Positions 7,520-14,423 of a DNA stretch of 20,337 bases are shown piece by piece. The position numbers were made by a program, and so were the translations under genes. Every line of letters begins with the position of its first letter. Position 1 is the first letter of the stretch. Origin of the DNA: Anaerolineae bacterium (GTDB lineage Bacteria; Chloroflexota; Anaerolineae; Aggregatilineales; UBA3940); assembly GCA_016926985.1 (NCBI GenBank), contig JAFGNO010000024.1, forward strand, positions 1-20,337, read 5' to 3'. The notes beneath the pieces were generated by a model. It had not been told where the DNA came from and ran no database searches. It saw nothing but the letters and a program-made list of their open reading frames with translations.

Positions 7520-7954
7520 CTAGCGCCGCCGGGTGAGCAGCAAATAGATGCCGACGGCAATCAGGCCGATGGGCCAGATCAGCCGGGGGTCCAGGCTGGG
7601 GACAAAGTTGTCCAGCAGGAACATTGCCCCGATAACAACGAGCACAACACCAAAGATGACACCGCTGTGCGGCGCATTCTTAATTGATCCACCCAGGCTC
7701 TTAACCTGTTTGGTCATATCATCCACATTGGCTCGGAATGCATCTTCACCGACCAGTTCGCGGTTTGATTCTGTAGGTACAATCAGCCACATGATCAGGT
7801 AGATGATCAGGCCCAGCCCATTGATCAGCGCCAGCGCGGCAAATACCAATCGGACCAGTACCGAATCAACCCCCAGATAGGCTGCCAACCCGGCACAGAC
7901 ACCACCGACCACGCGATTGGCCTCACTGCGATATAGTTTTCTCGATTCGGGCAT
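7520..7954 (-). CDS. PspC-domain membrane protein with extra C-terminal membrane segments
   Basis: Residues 5-60 (KLYRSEANRVVGGVCAGLAA and onward, ending in YLIMWLIVP) form a typical PspC domain, which in phage-shock systems is an inner-membrane sensor of envelope stress. A soluble linker (61-97) is followed by two hydrophobic segments (about 98-114 and 124-140) and a basic RRR end, resembling the LiaI/LiaF-type membrane module. Length is 144 residues. I chose the ATG at 7954 because AAGGTGA lies directly upstream at a good distance; an ATG 14 codons earlier (7996) has no ribosome binding site. No pspA or pspF homologue is present nearby. A possible minus-strand -10 box TATGAT is at 7992-7997, inside the longer reading frame, which also supports the shorter start. 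Confidence 0.85.
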   Translation of the reverse strand: MPESRKLYRSEANRVVGGVCAGLAAYLGVDSVLVRLVFAALALINGLGLIIYLIMWLIVPTESNRELVGEDAFRANVDDMTKQVKSLGGSIKNAPHSGVIFGVVLVVIGAMFLLDNFVPSLDPRLIWPIGLIAVGIYLLLTRRR

Positions 7955-8039
7955 AGCCTTCACCTTCAAGTCTCTGTGAACGTAACGCTTCATCATATAC
8001 TACGCGCCAGAGAAAGCTGAGTTGCGCTTTTCCCAGATT

Positions 8040-8068
8040 TTGTGCCACCTGACATGGCATGCTACCAT
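8040..8068 (+). promoter_or_regulatory. Promoter of the GNAT-lipoprotein-trmD run, apparently giving a leaderless mRNA
   Basis: TTGTGC (8040-8045) is followed after 17 bases by an extended -10, TGC then TACCAT (8063-8068). The expected transcription start, about seven bases after the -10, falls at 8075, the A of the chosen ATG. No Shine-Dalgarno sequence precedes either ATG (8075 or 8087). Confidence 0.45.
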
Positions 8069-8074
8069 CTTGTC

Positions 8075-8917
8075 ATGACCTCTGAAATGACGATCGTGCC
8101 CGCTTCTGCTTTGTCCGTTGACGATCTCCTGAGCGTGTTCAACGCGGCCTATGCATCCTATTATTACCCGATCTACCTGACCCGGCACTCTTTTCAGGAC
8201 CTGGTCGCCAAAGAACATGTCGATCTGGACAGTTCGGTTGCAGCTATAGCCAACCACAGGGCGGTGGGATTAGGCCTGCTTGGCATGAGGGGCAGTCGGG
8301 GTTGGGTTGGCGGGATGGGGGTGATCCCTGACTATCGGCGGAAGGGTATTGCCCGGCGGATGCTGAAGACCCTGATTGACGAGGCCCGCATGAATCGGCT
8401 GAACCGGTTGGTGCTTGAGGTCATTGTTGATAACGTCAAGGCCATCATTCTTTATAAAGAGAACGGCTTTATTACTGAGCGAGAGTTAATTGTTCTGACT
8501 CTGTCCGGAAATCGGGTTGCTACCGGTGAAACCCTGCCAGAAGGCATAACAATCAGGGCGCTCGACGATTTGTCCCTGGAAGCAACTCAACAGCGCCAGC
8601 CTTGTGCTTGGCAGCGCGAAATTTATGCTGGCAATATCTCCGACCTTGCCGGGATGGCAGCTTACTGGCAGGGAGCCGGGACGCCGGTTGGCGTATGCCT
8701 GTTTAGCTGCGATGGGAATCGCGGCAGCATTTATGAGCTAACCGGGGACAACACAGATATCGGGATGGGACTGCTCAACAACCTGCTGGATACCTATCCC
8801 CAATCCGGCTTTACCTATCTTAATGTAGACGAGAAGGATCCCCTGCTGCATGAGCTGTACCGGGCAGGTTTTTCAGACTATGCCCGTCAATACGAGATGG
8901 CCCTCCAGTTGACTTAA
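8075..8917 (+). CDS. GNAT-family N-acetyltransferase with a second C-terminal lobe
   Basis: Predicted acetyl-CoA-dependent acyltransferase of 280 residues; the acceptor is unknown. The N-terminal half (about 5-148) is a full GNAT domain: the acetyl-CoA pyrophosphate loop RRKGIA at 88-93 within GVIPDYRRKGIARRML, and the later NVKAIILYKENGF at 120-132. The C-terminal half (about 158-280) looks like a second, degenerate GNAT lobe without a clear R-x-x-G-x-G/A loop, as in double-GNAT proteins. An upstream GTG at 8042 and ATG at 8054 overlap the predicted promoter, so I prefer ATG 8075; ATG 8087 remains possible. The gene is 13 bases from the next one and heads a run of three same-strand genes. 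Confidence 0.82.
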   Translation: MTSEMTIVPASALSVDDLLSVFNAAYASYYYPIYLTRHSFQDLVAKEHVDLDSSVAAIANHRAVGLGLLGMRGSRGWVGGMGVIPDYRRKGIARRMLKTLIDEARMNRLNRLVLEVIVDNVKAIILYKENGFITERELIVLTLSGNRVATGETLPEGITIRALDDLSLEATQQRQPCAWQREIYAGNISDLAGMAAYWQGAGTPVGVCLFSCDGNRGSIYELTGDNTDIGMGLLNNLLDTYPQSGFTYLNVDEKDPLLHELYRAGFSDYARQYEMALQLT

Positions 8918-8930
8918 GAGATCCCTGCAT

Positions 8931-10751
8931 ATGACCCTGTTTCACCGTTCATGGGTGGCTGCAGCCCTGCTGGTTGTTGCTGCTCTGGTTACTGCGACTT
9001 GCCTGGCAGCCTGTCAGTCAGCCGGGCCAACTGAGGCTTCAGTAACCACCCCCCCCCCAATCTCCACGATGTCGTGGCCTACCGCTGCCCCGGCCGATAA
9101 CCTGGAACCTGCAGCCACGGCAGTGCCGCCTGAGCCGGTAGCAATTGCTATCAACCTGTGGAATGCGCCACAGACATTGAACCCCCAGGAGGTGGCTGTG
9201 CTGGATGCAAGCGCCAATGACCTGGTGGATAACCTGTATGCCGGGTTGGTGAGCCTGGACCCGGATACCGGCGCCATCCAGCCTGAACTGGCGCTGCGCT
9301 GGGAACTTCTCGGTGACGCATCCCGCTGGCAGATCATCTTGCGCAATGACATTTACTGGGTGGCGGTCAATCCGGATACCGGGGAACCGGAGATTGTCCG
9401 CCCGATCACTGCCTACGATGTCGTTTTTGCGGTACAGCAAGCATGCAACTCGGAGGCAACTGGTGCCATGGGATACCAGCCCGGGGTCTTTCTTATCGAA
9501 GGATGCCGCGACCTCAGCAGTCAGGTCGGTGGTGTGGGAGACAACATTGACCTGGGCGTGCGCGCAATTGATTACCGGACGGTGGAGTTTAACCTGGTAA
9601 CACAATCAATGACCTTCCTGTCGGTCCTTGCCATGCCGGTGCTCCGACCGCTGCCACAGGAACTGCTGGAAGACGCTGGTGAGAACTGGACACAGCCTGA
9701 AAATATCTGGACCAGCGGGCCATTTGTCATCCAGCCGGACAGCCTGTTGGACAGCGCCCTAACCCTGCAGGCTAATCCCTTCTGGCCGCTGGAACGCTCT
9801 GGTAACGTGGATATCATTCGGATTGCCTTTGATTCGCATATGGATAACCTCGTATCGTGGCCTGACAGCCTGTATGATCTGGCGGTGGTGCCACAAGACC
9901 TGGTCTCGCTCCTGCCAGCCGGCGATCTGACTTATCGGCGGCTGGCCCAACCCGCTACAATGTTCCTGGCGCTATCGTATGATACCTATCCATTGTCTAT
10001 TGCCGGTGTGAGGCGAGCGTTGGGACTGGCGGTAGATCGCGAAACCCTGGTTGACACTGTTCTGGCGCGGCACGCGATCACGGCGATTCCGGCGCTATCC
10101 CTCATCCCTCCTGGAACTGCCGGGACATCCCCCTATGACCCGTCCGAATTGGTGTATTATGACCCGGATGCTGCCCGCGATGCGCTGGCAAGGGCAGGTT
10201 TTGCCAACTGCCGGGGGATGCCGATCCTGACGCTTCTGGTTGATGATTCCACGCAGCTGGCAAATGATCTGGCCTATGAATTAGTGGGAACATGGGTGCG
10301 AACCCTGAACTGTCCCGGTCAGTTCAGGATTGAACAACAACCGCTGTTTGATGTGTTAACAATGCTCCAGACGCCTTCTTCAGAACCCGAATCGCCCCGA
10401 CCAGGGATGATCTTTCTCGGTTGGCAGGGAGATTATCCGGATGCTTTTCACTGGATGGGTGATATTCTGGGATGCCGCGAGCGGTTTCCAGAATCCTATC
10501 TCAACCAGAGGCGCCCGTGCGGATTGCTGGACAGCACCCTCTCTGAAACACTGACTCTCCTGAGTCCTGCAGCCAGGGTGCTGGCATTTGACGAGTTGGA
10601 AGATGACCTTTTTGGCGCATATGGCGAGTTCCCGGTGATTCCCCTTTACCACTTTGCGCGGGCTGTGGTCTTCAGTCCAAAACTGGAGGTTTATCCCCTG
10701 TATGGCGGCTCGCTGCGCTTTGACAGGTGGCGGGTTGCTCAGGAGCCATAA
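8931..10751 (+). CDS. Lipoprotein solute-binding protein, family 5, with three cysteine pairs
   Basis: Predicted surface or periplasm-facing lipoprotein of the peptide/nickel-binding family, 606 residues. A signal peptide (1-27) ends in the lipobox LAAC with C28 as the lipidated residue. A Thr/Pro/Ala-rich linker follows to about residue 70. The family 5 fold then begins (NLYAGLVSLDPDTGAIQPEL at 101-120), with late motifs such as GWQGDYPDAFHWMGDIL (497-513). Six further cysteines (C172, C192, C427, C461, C515, C530) occur as three near pairs and could form disulfides outside the cell. The linker is encoded in part by ten consecutive C (9049-9058). The start ATG has only a distant AAGAGA (8915-8920), so translation may be coupled to the gene before it. 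No permease or ATPase gene is adjacent. Confidence 0.85.
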   Translation: MTLFHRSWVAAALLVVAALVTATCLAACQSAGPTEASVTTPPPISTMSWPTAAPADNLEPAATAVPPEPVAIAINLWNAPQTLNPQEVAVLDASANDLVDNLYAGLVSLDPDTGAIQPELALRWELLGDASRWQIILRNDIYWVAVNPDTGEPEIVRPITAYDVVFAVQQACNSEATGAMGYQPGVFLIEGCRDLSSQVGGVGDNIDLGVRAIDYRTVEFNLVTQSMTFLSVLAMPVLRPLPQELLEDAGENWTQPENIWTSGPFVIQPDSLLDSALTLQANPFWPLERSGNVDIIRIAFDSHMDNLVSWPDSLYDLAVVPQDLVSLLPAGDLTYRRLAQPATMFLALSYDTYPLSIAGVRRALGLAVDRETLVDTVLARHAITAIPALSLIPPGTAGTSPYDPSELVYYDPDAARDALARAGFANCRGMPILTLLVDDSTQLANDLAYELVGTWVRTLNCPGQFRIEQQPLFDVLTMLQTPSSEPESPRPGMIFLGWQGDYPDAFHWMGDILGCRERFPESYLNQRRPCGLLDSTLSETLTLLSPAARVLAFDELEDDLFGAYGEFPVIPLYHFARAVVFSPKLEVYPLYGGSLRFDRWRVAQEP

Positions 10752-10753
10752 CT

Positions 10754-11509
10754 GTGGCTGTTTGTATCGACGTTTTCACACTTTTCCCGGAGATGTTTGC
10801 CGGGCCCATGACCTGCTCAATGCTCAAGCGGGCACAGGAGCAGGAGCAGCTAGTCATATCACTGCATAATATTCGCGACTATACCACGGATAAACACCGG
10901 GTTGCTGATGCTCCCCCTTACGGCGGGGGAGGTGGGATGATCATGAAGCCCGAACCGCTGATAGCAGCAGTCGAGGCTGTTGTGCCGCAGGGTATACCGG
11001 TCATCCTGCTCAGCCCTCAGGGTAGGGTTTTCAACCAGCGCCTGGCTGAGGAACTGGCAGAAAAACCGGGATTTGCGTTGATATGCGGGCATTACGAGGG
11101 CGTTGATGAGCGCGTCCGCGAGACGGTTGTCACCGATGAGATCTCTGTCGGCGATTTTGTGCTGACCGGCGGTGAGCTGGCCGCGATGATTATCATTGAT
11201 GCTGTCACCCGGCTGCAGCCAGGCGTGCTTGGGGACCCGACCGGTGCAGCAGAGGACAGCCATACCACCGGGCTGCTGGAGCATCCTCATTACACGCGTC
11301 CCCCTGAATATCGCGGTATGCAGGTGCCAGATGTGCTGCTCTCGGGCCATGCAGCCAGGATTGCTGCCTGGCGGCGGGAGCAATCCCTTCGTCGTACCTG
11401 GGAGCGCCGCCCAGACCTGCTGCTCTCGGCCTCACTGAGTGAAGCGGATCGAGCTTTTCTTCTCGAACTGGCCAAAGAAGACATCGAACAACGTAAGAAG
11501 GGCAGTTGA
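10754..11509 (+). CDS. trmD: tRNA (guanine-37-N1)-methyltransferase TrmD
   Basis: Methylates G37 of tRNAs that read CNN codons, which prevents +1 frameshifting. The 251-residue SPOUT-class enzyme shows the start CIDVFTLFPEMF, DAPPYGGGGGMIMKPEPL (52-69), the trefoil-knot S-adenosylmethionine segments LLSPQG (85-90), CGHYEGVDER (111-120) and SVGDFVLTGGE (131-141), then RLQPGVLG (153-160). I chose the GTG at 10754 because AGGAG (10741-10745) is eight bases upstream and the protein then begins as in the family; the longer frame from 10727 would overlap the previous gene. Only two bases separate it from the lipoprotein stop codon. It is not next to rpsP, rimM or rplS, its usual neighbours. Confidence 0.95.
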   Translation: MAVCIDVFTLFPEMFAGPMTCSMLKRAQEQEQLVISLHNIRDYTTDKHRVADAPPYGGGGGMIMKPEPLIAAVEAVVPQGIPVILLSPQGRVFNQRLAEELAEKPGFALICGHYEGVDERVRETVVTDEISVGDFVLTGGELAAMIIIDAVTRLQPGVLGDPTGAAEDSHTTGLLEHPHYTRPPEYRGMQVPDVLLSGHAARIAAWRREQSLRRTWERRPDLLLSASLSEADRAFLLELAKEDIEQRKKGS

Positions 11510-11533
11510 TCGGTATCCACATACCCTGCGCTT

Positions 11534-11542
11534 TGGTATAAT
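11534..11542 (+). promoter_or_regulatory. Extended -10 promoter of the lytic transglycosylase gene
   Basis: TGG followed by a perfect TATAAT (11537-11542) forms a strong extended -10 element. The -35 position (TATCCA at 11514-11519, 17-base spacing) is weak, as is common with extended -10 promoters. Transcription would start near 11549, and AAGGG at 11562-11566 serves the ATG at 11572. Confidence 0.55.
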
Positions 11543-11571
11543 CTGCGTGAATCAACCACTCAAGGGTGCCT

Positions 11572-12465
11572 ATGCCTGATAAACCGCGGGACTATGCGGA
11601 ATCCTATCATCACGAAGAAACCCATGACGAGTCTCCCGTAGTGGGATGGCGCGTGTTGAATGAACCCGACTATCCCGACTTTTATGCGGATGATCAGCCG
11701 TCAACCCCCCCGAAATCACAGGTGTCCGGGCGCGCCAGTCAGCGCACGCTCCTGTTCCGGCTTCGATGGCCCATCATTGGATTGGCGTCTGTTTTGCTGG
11801 TTGCGGTTTTTCTGGTATTTGCATCCGAACTGTCTGCCATCGTCTTCCGCCGGGCAGGCGATCAGTCAGAAGCTGAGCAGGAAGCAACTGCGCTCCCCAT
11901 CGAGCAGGTTTTCGTTGTGGAAGGTATAAATACGCCGGAGCCAACCAGCCTGTCAACTCCAGACTGGAATCTCGATGTGTCCCCTCTGTTTTCAGTGAGC
12001 GTGCAATACTGGGAGGAGTCAATAGGACGATGGTCGCTTCAATACCGGATCAGGCCCAATATGATAGCCACCATCATTCAGATTGAATCCTGTGGCAGCC
12101 CGTCGGTCGTCTCTGAAACCGGCGCTATTGGACTGTTCCAGGTTTTGCCTGACATGGTAGATGGTAGTGTTGATCTTACCGACCCTGAGGGAAACGCCCG
12201 CGTCGCTTTGAGTTACTTTGAGACTCTGTATCTTTTGGCCAATAGTGATCTGGGGCTGGCACTGGCTGCTTACGAAGCCGGCCCGGAAATCCTGCGGATC
12301 TCCCCGGCAGATTGGCCGCAGGAAGCCCAGATTTACCAGTTCTGGGGAAGTGGGATATATGAAGAAGCTGAGCGCGGGTTTCAACAAAGCCCAACTCTGC
12401 TTGACTGGATGAATGCTGGGGGAGAAAGCCTTTGTGAGCAGGCCGCCGAGTCGCTGGGCCTTTAA
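11572..12465 (+). CDS. Membrane-anchored lytic transglycosylase (SLT domain)
   Basis: Predicted peptidoglycan-cleaving muramidase-type lyase of 297 residues. Layout: an acidic, aromatic-rich cytoplasmic segment (1-64), one membrane segment (about 66-85), a low-complexity linker, and a lysozyme-like SLT domain (about 145-260). The catalytic Glu is E172 in IIQIESCG, followed by TGAIGLFQV (183-191), GNARVALSYF (207-216) and LAAYEAGP (231-238), the standard SLT motifs. The domain would lie outside the membrane. Start ATG 11572 follows AAGGG at a short spacing; a GTG two codons earlier (11566) overlaps that site. It has its own promoter after trmD. Cysteines in the SLT domain (C174) and near the C-terminus (C292) might pair. 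The long acidic cytoplasmic N-terminus is unusual for this family. Confidence 0.88.
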   Translation: MPDKPRDYAESYHHEETHDESPVVGWRVLNEPDYPDFYADDQPSTPPKSQVSGRASQRTLLFRLRWPIIGLASVLLVAVFLVFASELSAIVFRRAGDQSEAEQEATALPIEQVFVVEGINTPEPTSLSTPDWNLDVSPLFSVSVQYWEESIGRWSLQYRIRPNMIATIIQIESCGSPSVVSETGAIGLFQVLPDMVDGSVDLTDPEGNARVALSYFETLYLLANSDLGLALAAYEAGPEILRISPADWPQEAQIYQFWGSGIYEEAERGFQQSPTLLDWMNAGGESLCEQAAESLGL

Positions 12466-12585
12466 ATCAATGGAGAGCAAGAGGTCAACTACTACTGGCT
12501 GGAAGCCCTTTTCCCTGCGCCTTCCTCCATCGACTGAAATCGAAGGTGTCCGGCGCTTTTTGCATTGCTGGAGGTTTCTGAGACC
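12466..12585 (+). other. Gap between the transglycosylase and YchF-like genes
   Basis: No promoter of good quality, terminator or small gene is evident. GGAGGT (12570-12575) before the ATG at 12586 is the ribosome binding site of the next gene. The two genes may be co-transcribed. Confidence 0.3.
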
Positions 12586-13659
12586 ATGAAGCTGGGCTTT
12601 ATGGGTCTTCCGATGAGCGGGAAGACCACCATTTTCAACACGCTGACAGACCAGCATAAATTGACCAGTTCTGCAGCTCCCGGCAAGCTGGATGTCCAGG
12701 TTGCTGTTGTTGAAGTGCCTGACCCGCAGCTTGATTCGCTGCATACCCTGTTCCAGCGGGGCAAGAAAGTCTATGCCAAAGTGACCTATGCGGATATTGG
12801 TGGTCTGAAAAAAGGCATCAGTGCGGGGGGGTTGAGCGGGCCGTTTCGGAATGAACTCAGCCAGATGGATGCGTTTATCCATGTCATCCGGGCTTTTGAG
12901 GATCCGGCAGTCCCCCACACGGAAGAGACGATTGATCCACAGCGCGACCATGACCTGTTGGAAACCGAGTTTATCCTGGCTGACCTGATAACTGTTGAGA
13001 ACCGGGTTGCCCGCCTGACTGATGAGATGTCCAAAGGGAAAAACCGGGCTGAAAATGCCAGGGAGTTGGCGCTTTTTGAGGTCCTTCAAAAAACACTTGA
13101 GGGTGAACAACCGCTTCGTGCAATTGACCTGCCGGATGCTGACCGGCACGCCGTGCGCGGGTATGGGTTTCTCAGCTTAAAGCCCAAGTTGATTCTGGTA
13201 AATTATGGAGATGAGATTACCCTTGCGCCTGATAAAGTTGTACAGGCCCATAGTGGGGTTCCGGTTATGGCCATTCAGGGGAAGATCGAGGCAGAGATTG
13301 ACCAGCTTGACCCGGAGGAAGCGGCGCTGTTTCGCAAGGAGTACAACATCAGTGAACCGGTGAAGGACCGCATTATCCGGGAATCATACAGCCTGTTGGA
13401 CGTCCGCACATTCTATACTGTGGGTGATGATGAGGTCCGCGCCTGGACAACAAAGGTGGGGGCTACGGCTCTTGAAGCTGCGGGGACAATACACACTGAT
13501 TTGCAGCGTGGGTTTATCCGCGCCGAGATCATTTCCTGTAAAGACCTGCTGGAACTGGAGGGCTGGGCTGAAGCACGCCAGGCGGGCAAGCTGCGCCTGG
13601 AAGGTAGAAACTACGTTCTTCAAGACTGTGATGTGGTGACCATCCGTTTTAACATCTGA
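12586..13659 (+). CDS. Divergent YchF/Obg-like P-loop NTPase with TGS-like (DUF933) C-terminus
   Basis: Resembles the translation-associated ATPase YchF (OLA1) over its full 357 residues. The P loop is GLPMSGKTT (7-15), where YchF normally has GLPNVGKST. The switch region is DIGGLKKG (70-77), compared with the usual DIAGLVKG, and the following GEGLGNKF element is altered to AGGLSGPF. The base-recognition segment is NYGDE at 206-210. The C-terminal DUF933/TGS region (about 272-357) is well kept: RAWTTKVGATALEAAG, IHTDLQRGFIRAE, and the end ...VLQDCDVVTIRFNI. Start ATG 12586 has GGAGGT ten bases upstream. It is probably a paralogue of the standard ychF rather than the housekeeping copy; nucleotide preference (ATP or GTP) is uncertain. 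Its 3' end is only three bases from the convergent pcm gene. Confidence 0.85.
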   Translation: MKLGFMGLPMSGKTTIFNTLTDQHKLTSSAAPGKLDVQVAVVEVPDPQLDSLHTLFQRGKKVYAKVTYADIGGLKKGISAGGLSGPFRNELSQMDAFIHVIRAFEDPAVPHTEETIDPQRDHDLLETEFILADLITVENRVARLTDEMSKGKNRAENARELALFEVLQKTLEGEQPLRAIDLPDADRHAVRGYGFLSLKPKLILVNYGDEITLAPDKVVQAHSGVPVMAIQGKIEAEIDQLDPEEAALFRKEYNISEPVKDRIIRESYSLLDVRTFYTVGDDEVRAWTTKVGATALEAAGTIHTDLQRGFIRAEIISCKDLLELEGWAEARQAGKLRLEGRNYVLQDCDVVTIRFNI

Positions 13660-13662
13660 CTG

Positions 13663-14337
13663 TCAGAGCCAGTCGCGGTCGTAGCCTTTCTTACCGATCA
13701 GTGGGACAAACCGCACCGGGGTCAGGTATTCTACCTGGATTTCCGATCCCGATTTCCGGGTCACGCGCTGGATTACCTGCTCAAAACTGGAACCTACAGG
13801 GATAATCATCCGCCCACCAATGGCAAGCTGCATAATCAGGGGTTCCGGAACTGCCGGAGCCGCGGCCCCGACTACGATGCCATCATAGGGGGCATCTGGC
13901 GCATATCCCATGCTTCCGTCTGCAATGTGAACGGTGACATTCTGATAGCCCAGACGCTGAAGTCGCTCTTTGGCTTGCTCGGCCAGCTCCGGAATGCGTT
14001 CGATGCCAATTACCTCGTTTACGATCTCGGCGAGAATGGCTGCCTGATAGCCGGATCCGGTGCCAACATCCAGCACCCGGAAATCCGGCTCAGGATTGAG
14101 AAGCTGGGTCATCAATGCGACAATATAGGGTTGCGAAATGGTTTGCCGGGAACCAATGGGAAGCGGCCCATCGTCATAGGCAGCATACTGTAGATCGGGC
14201 GAGATAAAATGGTGCCTGGGCACGGTTTCCATTGCAGCCAGCACCAGTGGGTGGGTGATGCCGCGCCGTTTAACCTGCTGGCGCACCATTTTCTGGCGGG
14301 CTTCAGTAAAGCGTTTTTCCAGATCGGATTCTGACAT
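13663..14337 (-). CDS. pcm: Protein-L-isoaspartate O-methyltransferase
   Basis: Cytoplasmic repair enzyme that methylates abnormal L-isoaspartyl residues so that they can return to aspartate. The 224-residue protein has the family-specific GSRQTISQPYIVALM (62-76) and the class I methyltransferase motif VLDVGTGSGYQAA (88-100), followed by GIERIPELAEQA (111-122) and DGSMGYAPDAPYDGIVVGAA (140-159). Start is uncertain: I prefer ATG at 14337, preceded closely by GGGGGA; a GTG at 14355 lies right after the T run of the upstream terminator. No clear promoter of its own was found, so it may be expressed by read-through from the adenosine deaminase gene. Confidence 0.9.
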   Translation of the reverse strand: MSESDLEKRFTEARQKMVRQQVKRRGITHPLVLAAMETVPRHHFISPDLQYAAYDDGPLPIGSRQTISQPYIVALMTQLLNPEPDFRVLDVGTGSGYQAAILAEIVNEVIGIERIPELAEQAKERLQRLGYQNVTVHIADGSMGYAPDAPYDGIVVGAAAPAVPEPLIMQLAIGGRMIIPVGSSFEQVIQRVTRKSGSEIQVEYLTPVRFVPLIGKKGYDRDWL

Positions 14338-14355
14338 TTCCCCCGGCCAATACAC

Positions 14356-14384
14356 AAAAAGAGGCCTGCGACTGCGCAGCCCTC
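14356..14384 (-). terminator. Intrinsic terminator downstream of adenosine deaminase
   Basis: On the minus strand the sequence folds into a stem of nine pairs with one internal C-C mismatch in plus-strand terms: GAGG (14361-14364) pairs with CCTC (14381-14384), and CTGCG (14366-14370) with CGCAG (14375-14379), around a four-base loop. Reading on the minus strand, five T follow directly (plus-strand AAAAA, 14356-14360). The 5' arm includes an AGGAGG sequence (14381-14386 on the plus strand as CCTCCT). Confidence 0.7.
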
Positions 14385-14409
14385 CTACCAGTCCTGTCTC
14401 AACATCCTA

Positions 14410-14423
14410 AGCCTGTTCAGGCT
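14410..14423. repeat. Palindrome across the adenosine deaminase stop codon
   Basis: AGCCTG-TT-CAGGCT is a perfect six-base inverted repeat with a two-base centre. It overlaps the end of the adenosine deaminase reading frame, including its TGA stop (14417-14419). It may be incidental or part of the 3' end structure with the terminator that follows. Confidence 0.35.

Noticed and set aside
7955..7996. ATG start extending the PspC protein by 14 residues
   Set aside because: No ribosome binding site precedes it, whereas AAGGTGA precedes the ATG at 7954; the extra residues are not part of the PspC domain.
10859..11383. A 174-codon open frame on the minus strand
   Set aside because: It is fully inside trmD on the opposite strand and shows no domain.
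12019..13149. A 376-codon open frame on the minus strand
   Set aside because: It lies antisense to the transglycosylase and YchF-like genes, whose products have clear family motifs. Its translation shows no recognisable domain and it has no ribosome binding site of note.
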